This document shows positions 6,107-9,134 of a stretch of 9,134 nucleotides of DNA, piece by piece. The stretch comes from Planctomycetota bacterium. GTDB lineage: Bacteria; Planctomycetota; MHYJ01; JACQXL01; JAVHLO01. The translations under genes were made by a program, and so were the position numbers. The notes under the pieces were generated by a model that did no database searches, was not told the origin of the DNA, and saw only the letters and a program-made list of their open reading frames with translations. The DNA is taken from the NCBI GenBank assembly GCA_031082105.1, contig JAVHLO010000116.1, positions 1-9,134 on the forward strand, given 5' to 3'. Within the stretch, counting starts at the first letter, position 1. Every line of letters begins with the position of its first letter.

Positions 6107-6610
6107 TCATGCGGTTGGCGGCTTGCGCACTGATTTCAACCTCTGGCAGAAAGCGCTGAGCTCCTCGTCGCTTTCGAAGGCCCGCTTGGGAACAATGCGC
6201 ATGAGGTTTCGCGACTCGAAAACGAGAACAAGCCGGGCGTTTTCTTTGTGCTTGACAATGTTGTCCCACTTCATTCTGCAGTGTCCGCTGTCCGACTTCC
6301 ACTCCACGTCCTCGTTGTCGAAAGTCATGCTGATTGTCTCGCGGAGACTTTTCTGTTCGCGGTAGACAGCCCTTGCCTGTCGTTTCTGCGTCCTGGTAAG
6401 AAGTGCAAAGAAGAGCAGTAGTGACACAAGGGCTACCGGAACCCAGACTTCCAACCTGGCGCCATCCGGCTCTCTCGTGTGCCCAAGTGTTGTTCGCAAG
6501 AGATACGACAACAACAGGCCGAAACAAAGAGCCGAGTAGAAGGGGACGCGCCCCTGGACGAGGTTGTGCGCGTCGAGGAATTCGTCTTCTGATATTTGAA
6601 ACTGTTTCAC
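6107..6610 (-). CDS. YcxB-like membrane protein
   Basis: A 167-residue protein. GTG 6610 is chosen because AAGGGA lies 5 nt upstream and because the product then begins MKQFQISEDEF, typical of a short cytosolic lead before membrane helices; upstream codons back to 6706 look non-coding. Two hydrophobic helices (about 24-42 and 54-72) form a hairpin, followed by a basic stretch. A C-terminal domain (about 95-158) has a W-x-x-I-x-K-x-K-E core, a run of beta residues (ARLVLVF) and the IVPKRAFESDEE motif followed by F-x-x-x-L. This order matches the YcxB-like family of small bacterial membrane proteins, whose molecular role is not established. It ends in TGA at 6109-6107. Its GC content is lower than that of the redox genes around it. 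It faces the same way as the flanking genes but is separated from them by 111 nt upstream and the hairpin cluster downstream. Confidence 0.75.
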   Translation of the reverse strand: MKQFQISEDEFLDAHNLVQGRVPFYSALCFGLLLSYLLRTTLGHTREPDGARLEVWVPVALVSLLLFFALLTRTQKRQARAVYREQKSLRETISMTFDNEDVEWKSDSGHCRMKWDNIVKHKENARLVLVFESRNLMRIVPKRAFESDEELSAFCQRLKSVRKPPTA

Positions 6611-6721
6611 CGTGTTCCCTTCCGTGCGGGGTTTCGAACCGCGCCGGGATTGGGCGCATATCGCCCTATATGCTTCTCGTGATTGTCGAAAACAAGGCTC
6701 GGCCAAAGCGGCCGCTCCTCG

Positions 6722-7729
6722 CTACCTCTCTTCCTCGACCATTTTCTTGATCGCGCTGAACGGCCTGCATCCGACGTGGCCCAGATAGACCTTCGCCTCT
6801 TCCTTGATGGCGGAGAAATACTTCTGGAAGTACTGCCTGATCCCGTCGCTGATCCTGCCCGGAACGAAGTTCAAGGCGTCGCCGCTGAACAGCCGCCCCT
6901 CATTCTCGAGATAGAAACAGACGCTGTCGTCCGAGTGGCCCGGCGAGTGAAACGTCTTGAACGAGAGCTTGCCGACCTCGATCTTCCCGTTGTCGGCGAC
7001 GCCGACGACGGTCATGTCCTCGCCGAGCTCCTGCATCGCCGCGACCATGTCCGCGTGGACATAGATCTTCGCCTTCGTCCGCGCCACCCATGCCTTGATC
7101 GCACTCACATGGTCGTAGTGGCAATGCGTGATAAGGATATGCTTCAGGGCAAGCCCGTTCTTCTCCAGGTAGCCGGCGATCTCGTCCACCCCGCCGCTCG
7201 GATCGATGATGGCCGCCTCCTTCGTCGCAGCACACGCCACCATATAGCAGTACGAGGCGAGCTCCCCCGTCTTCGCGCCCGTGACGGACGAATCGAATCC
7301 TTTGAGGATGTACGTCTCCGTTTTCTCTTCGATCTCGAGGTTGTACTTCACGATCAGCTCCTTGAACCTCGGCTCCGTCCGGATATTGTCAAGATCCGTG
7401 TCCTGTTTGATGTGGCCGTAGTCGAGAAAGCCGCGCTCGAGGGATTTTTCGAACCAGTCGAGGGCGTCCCCGGTCTTCTTCTGGAGCGAGAAGGCGCAGG
7501 CGATGTTGTAGTATGCGGCGACGGCCGTCTCGTCGATTTCGATCACCTTCTTGAACGCCTCGATCGCCTCGTCGTACTTCTTCGCCTGGAGGAGCTCGCC
7601 GGCCCGTGTGAAGAGCTCGTCGAGGTCGGGCGTTTCCTGTGCGCGCCCCATACGAGGCGGAAGAGTGAATACCAGCGACAGAATGACGACACAGAAGGTC
7701 GCTGGAAACACAGAAGATACAGTTCTCAT
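6722..7729 (-). CDS. Exported TPR plus metallo-beta-lactamase-fold hydrolase
   Basis: A 335-residue protein. The start at ATG 7729 is supported by AGGAG 6 nt upstream. A signal peptide runs to about residue 30 (GRA|QE). Residues 35-105 carry about two TPR-like helix pairs (KKYDEAIEAFKKVIEID and the following NIACAF segment). Residues 140-335 are a metallo-beta-lactamase fold with the full metal set: H202-x-H204-x-D206-H207, His265 in HSPGH, Asp284 in FSGDA, and His318 in LGH. This set matches glyoxalase II-like hydrolases that bind two metal ions, probably zinc or iron. The substrate is unknown; a thioester or related hydrolase is a guess. The TPR fusion and export suggest a periplasmic role with a protein partner. 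Its Shine-Dalgarno overlaps the stop codon of the HdrC-like gene, so the two are probably cotranscribed and coupled. No flavodoxin domain is present. Confidence 0.85.
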   Translation of the reverse strand: MRTVSSVFPATFCVVILSLVFTLPPRMGRAQETPDLDELFTRAGELLQAKKYDEAIEAFKKVIEIDETAVAAYYNIACAFSLQKKTGDALDWFEKSLERGFLDYGHIKQDTDLDNIRTEPRFKELIVKYNLEIEEKTETYILKGFDSSVTGAKTGELASYCYMVACAATKEAAIIDPSGGVDEIAGYLEKNGLALKHILITHCHYDHVSAIKAWVARTKAKIYVHADMVAAMQELGEDMTVVGVADNGKIEVGKLSFKTFHSPGHSDDSVCFYLENEGRLFSGDALNFVPGRISDGIRQYFQKYFSAIKEEAKVYLGHVGCRPFSAIKKMVEEER

Positions 7730-7738
7730 GGCGCACTC

Positions 7739-8320
7739 CTAAGACTGTTCACGAACCGGCGAGAACTCTCGCCCAGCCCGAAGCCTGCTGCCGGCGATCT
7801 TCCTGCCCGCGGCGTACATCCGGCATTTAGGGCACAGGCCGAACGACTCCGCCGCAGCCTTGTCCTGGTCGGTCGGGTTCTTTTGCGAAACCGCTTTGCC
7901 CGCCGCGATCTTCCGGAAGGCGTGTCTGGCGCGGTCGACGGCGCGCCGTGTCGAGAAAAAAGTGCCGCACGACGCGCAGAGGGCTGCGCCGGCGCGGATG
8001 TCGTTGTCGACCGCCAATTGCCGCATGCCGGCCGCGAACTCGTTCAACTTTACGCCCGCGGGACAACGCCGCGCGCACTCGTCGCAGGTCAGACAGAACC
8101 AGAACCTGGCGTCGCTGAGGAGGGCGCGGACTTCTTCCGTGGTTGGCTGCGAAAGCAGGAACCGCCGCACGATCGACCTTGGCAATGCCGCGTACGGCAG
8201 GTCATCGAAGACCTCGGTCATCGGGCAGACCGCCGAACACGCGCCACATTGCACGCAGAGGTTGAGGTCGCACCGGCGGATGGCGTTGCGCAGGGCAGTG
8301 ACAAGCGGGCTTTTTCGCAT
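7739..8320 (-). CDS. HdrC-like 4Fe-4S electron carrier with C-terminal Cys pairs
   Basis: A 193-residue cytoplasmic protein. Two [4Fe-4S] motifs, C22-x2-C25-x2-C28-x3-C32-P and C76-x2-C79-x2-C82-x3-C86-P, separated by a helical segment, match the HdrC/GlpC-type carrier that feeds electrons to CCG-domain partners in heterodisulfide-reductase-like complexes. Beyond this are two extra cysteine pairs, C115-x2-C118 (LCASCGTFF) and C163-x2-C166 (LCPKCRMY), which look like a split zinc ribbon of the kind appended to some hydrogenase-related Fe-S proteins. No HdrA, HdrB or CCG domain is in the window, so the partner is unknown. The start at ATG 8320 has no clear Shine-Dalgarno. It ends in TAG at 7741-7739, 9 nt before the metallo-beta-lactamase gene. 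The ferredoxin gene lies upstream in the same direction, 249 nt away. Confidence 0.8.
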   Translation of the reverse strand: MRKSPLVTALRNAIRRCDLNLCVQCGACSAVCPMTEVFDDLPYAALPRSIVRRFLLSQPTTEEVRALLSDARFWFCLTCDECARRCPAGVKLNEFAAGMRQLAVDNDIRAGAALCASCGTFFSTRRAVDRARHAFRKIAAGKAVSQKNPTDQDKAAAESFGLCPKCRMYAAGRKIAGSRLRAGREFSPVREQS

Positions 8321-8348
8321 GGGGTAACTGTCGAAGACGCCGCGGTGT

Positions 8349-8421
8349 AAACCACCGAAGACGCTGAAGACACCGAATGGGACTGCAGATTAAAACCACC
8401 AAAGACGCTGAAGGCACCGAA
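8349..8421. repeat. Pair of 29-bp direct repeats (ACCGAAGACGCTGAAG type)
   Basis: Two 29-bp copies at 8349-8377 and 8393-8421, 27 of 29 bases identical, offset by 44 bp. Each also has internal near-repetition of CACCGAA/AACCACC and GAAGAC units. From memory this degenerate motif is scattered through many environmental bacterial genomes between genes. Within the 249-nt gap 8321-8569 it is the clearest structure; a second common-looking remnant is at 8540-8562. Confidence 0.7.
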
Positions 8422-8539
8422 GACATCCTTGCGGCGGAAACCACAGATTTCACGACCTGGGGCGCCCCTCCGTATCCCAAACAGCCATATAGCCACAAGG
8501 TGCGGCACGGAACAATGCGCCGTTCTGCTGTTGATTCCC

Positions 8540-8562
8540 CTGTGTCTCCGTGCCTCTGTGGC
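8540..8562. repeat. Dispersed-repeat remnant (CTCCGTGCCTCTGTGG)
   Basis: The segment contains TGTGTCTCCGTGCCTCTGTG, an internally repetitive tract that I recognise as a widespread intergenic motif in environmental genomes, often found close to the ACCGAAGACGCTGAAG type repeats. It sits just past the 3' end of the ferredoxin gene. Recognition is from memory and only one copy is in the window. Confidence 0.4.
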
Positions 8563-8569
8563 CAGGAAT

Positions 8570-9055
8570 CTAGCCCGGAACGAGCTTCTTGACGAGCTCC
8601 GACAGCTTCGCGCCGATATTGCGCTTCTTTTTCAGATTGGCGGTGCTGGCTTCAACGTAGGTTATCGCTTGCGGCTGACAGAAGCTGGCGCACAGCGGTT
8701 CGCCGTCGCACAGGTCGCATTTCACCACCTGTTTCGCGACAACATCCATTCCCATCCCGCCGAACGGGCACGCGGCGACGCACAGCTTGCACCCTATGCA
8801 TGCATCGTAGTCAACGGCAACGCGACCGAGCTTCTCGTCGCGTTTCAACGCCTCCTTAGGGCAGACCGCGATGCAGGGCGCGTCCTCGCACTGCATGCAC
8901 GCCATGGGGAATTCGACCCCCTGCGATTCCCACTTGACGACGTGGATACGGGCGCGGCTCGGGTTGCTGCACCCGGTGTGCTTCACGGAACAGACCATCT
9001 CACAAAGACGGCACCCCGTGCATTTCTGATGGTCGACCAGCAGGAACTTGGACAT
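8570..9055 (-). CDS. Four-cluster 4Fe-4S ferredoxin, AOR/CooF/HycB type
   Basis: A 161-residue electron-transfer protein. ATG 9055 is chosen because GGAG lies 6 nt upstream, although the frame is open further. Cysteines form four [4Fe-4S] sites: C12-x2-C15-x2-C18-x3-C22, C53-x2-C56-x4-C61-x3-C65, C86-x2-C89-x2-C92-x3-C96, and C113-x2-C116-x5-C122-x3-C126. This layout and length match the small Fe-S subunit of the HycB/CooF/HydN class and the ferredoxin beside aldehyde:ferredoxin oxidoreductases. The opening (LLVDHQKCTGCRLCEMVCSVKH) is typical. It has no signal sequence, so it acts in the cytoplasm. The C-terminal 25 residues are Lys-rich and helical. Its catalytic partner is not in the window and would be expected on either side; upstream sequence lies beyond 9134. 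It shares orientation with the HdrC-like gene but is separated by a repeat-containing gap, so cotranscription is uncertain. Confidence 0.85.
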   Translation of the reverse strand: MSKFLLVDHQKCTGCRLCEMVCSVKHTGCSNPSRARIHVVKWESQGVEFPMACMQCEDAPCIAVCPKEALKRDEKLGRVAVDYDACIGCKLCVAACPFGGMGMDVVAKQVVKCDLCDGEPLCASFCQPQAITYVEASTANLKKKRNIGAKLSELVKKLVPG

Positions 9056-9091
9056 GTGTGTCTCCGTCAAATCGCGCAACGGTCGTTTCGC

Positions 9092-9134
9092 CCTCACCCT
9101 GACCCTCTCCCTCTGGGAGAGGGCGGGGGTGAGG
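9092..9134. repeat. Dispersed hairpin repeat at window edge
   Basis: CCTCACCC (9092-9099) pairs with GGGTGAGG (9127-9134), and inside it CCCTCTCCC (9103-9111) pairs with GGGAGAGGG (9115-9123) around a TCT loop, making a long stem with a small internal loop. The motif is a familiar dispersed intergenic palindrome in many bacteria. It lies upstream of the ferredoxin gene start and may continue past the edge. The 36 bases between it and the ATG at 9055 contain only the Shine-Dalgarno. Confidence 0.75.

Noticed and set aside
6611..6721. Promoter for the YcxB-like gene
   Set aside because: TTGTTT or TTCGAC with TATAGG on the minus strand have poor spacing (19 or 14 nt), so the match is too weak to report.
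6683..8350. Long open frame (555 codons) on the plus strand
   Set aside because: It runs antisense to the metallo-beta-lactamase and HdrC-like genes, whose motifs and ribosome binding sites are clear; the plus-strand translation is Arg/Leu/Asp-rich with no recognisable domain, typical of antisense frames in GC-rich DNA.

Overview
The window looks like a piece of a GC-rich chromosome from an anaerobic, Gram-negative-type bacterium, probably assembled from an uncultured lineage. The signs are a lipobox, several signal peptides, many Fe-S redox proteins, and dispersed palindromic repeats. The phylum cannot be fixed from the sequence. TGA, TAG and TAA all appear as ordinary stops, so a wholesale TGA reassignment is unlikely.

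Layout. 35-463 (+): small lipoprotein resembling YcfL/DUF1425. 464-800: non-coding, with two sigma70-like promoters and a 176-bp miniature element with 22-bp inverted ends that keeps only the first codons of an IS200-like (Y1/RAYT) transposase. 801-3749 (+): large exported protein with a coiled coil, a Lys/Pro/Gly linker, a deacetylase-like domain, a possible wall-binding region and a TolB/PD40 propeller. 3750-3978: REP-like palindrome. 3979-5025 (+): lower-GC, membrane-anchored, HEAT-like protein. 5202-5723 (-): ferredoxin:thioredoxin reductase catalytic chain fused to rubredoxin. 5757-5959: four REP-like hairpins. 6107-6610 (-): YcxB-like membrane protein. 6722-7729 (-): exported TPR plus metallo-beta-lactamase protein. 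7739-8320 (-): HdrC-like Fe-S protein, 9 nt upstream of the previous gene. 8321-8569: dispersed repeat remnants. 8570-9055 (-): four-cluster ferredoxin. 9092-9134: a common hairpin repeat at the window edge.

The main discovery is at 5202-5723. The reductase reading frame meets a TGA exactly where the family has the last cysteine of its C-x-C motif (here Cys-Tyr-TGA). It then continues in the same frame through the conserved tail into a rubredoxin domain. Immediately after the TGA the transcript can fold into a two-stem hairpin whose apical loop starts with G, 18 nt from the TGA. This fits a bacterial SECIS. The simplest reading is one 173-residue selenoprotein in which selenocysteine replaces the redox-active, cluster-linked cysteine of the reductase and rubredoxin supplies electrons in cis. 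No selA, selB, selC or selD is in the window.

Functionally, the minus-strand genes form a redox neighbourhood: ferredoxin, HdrC-like carrier, and the seleno-reductase for disulfide reduction. The plus-strand genes are mostly cell-envelope proteins of unknown role.
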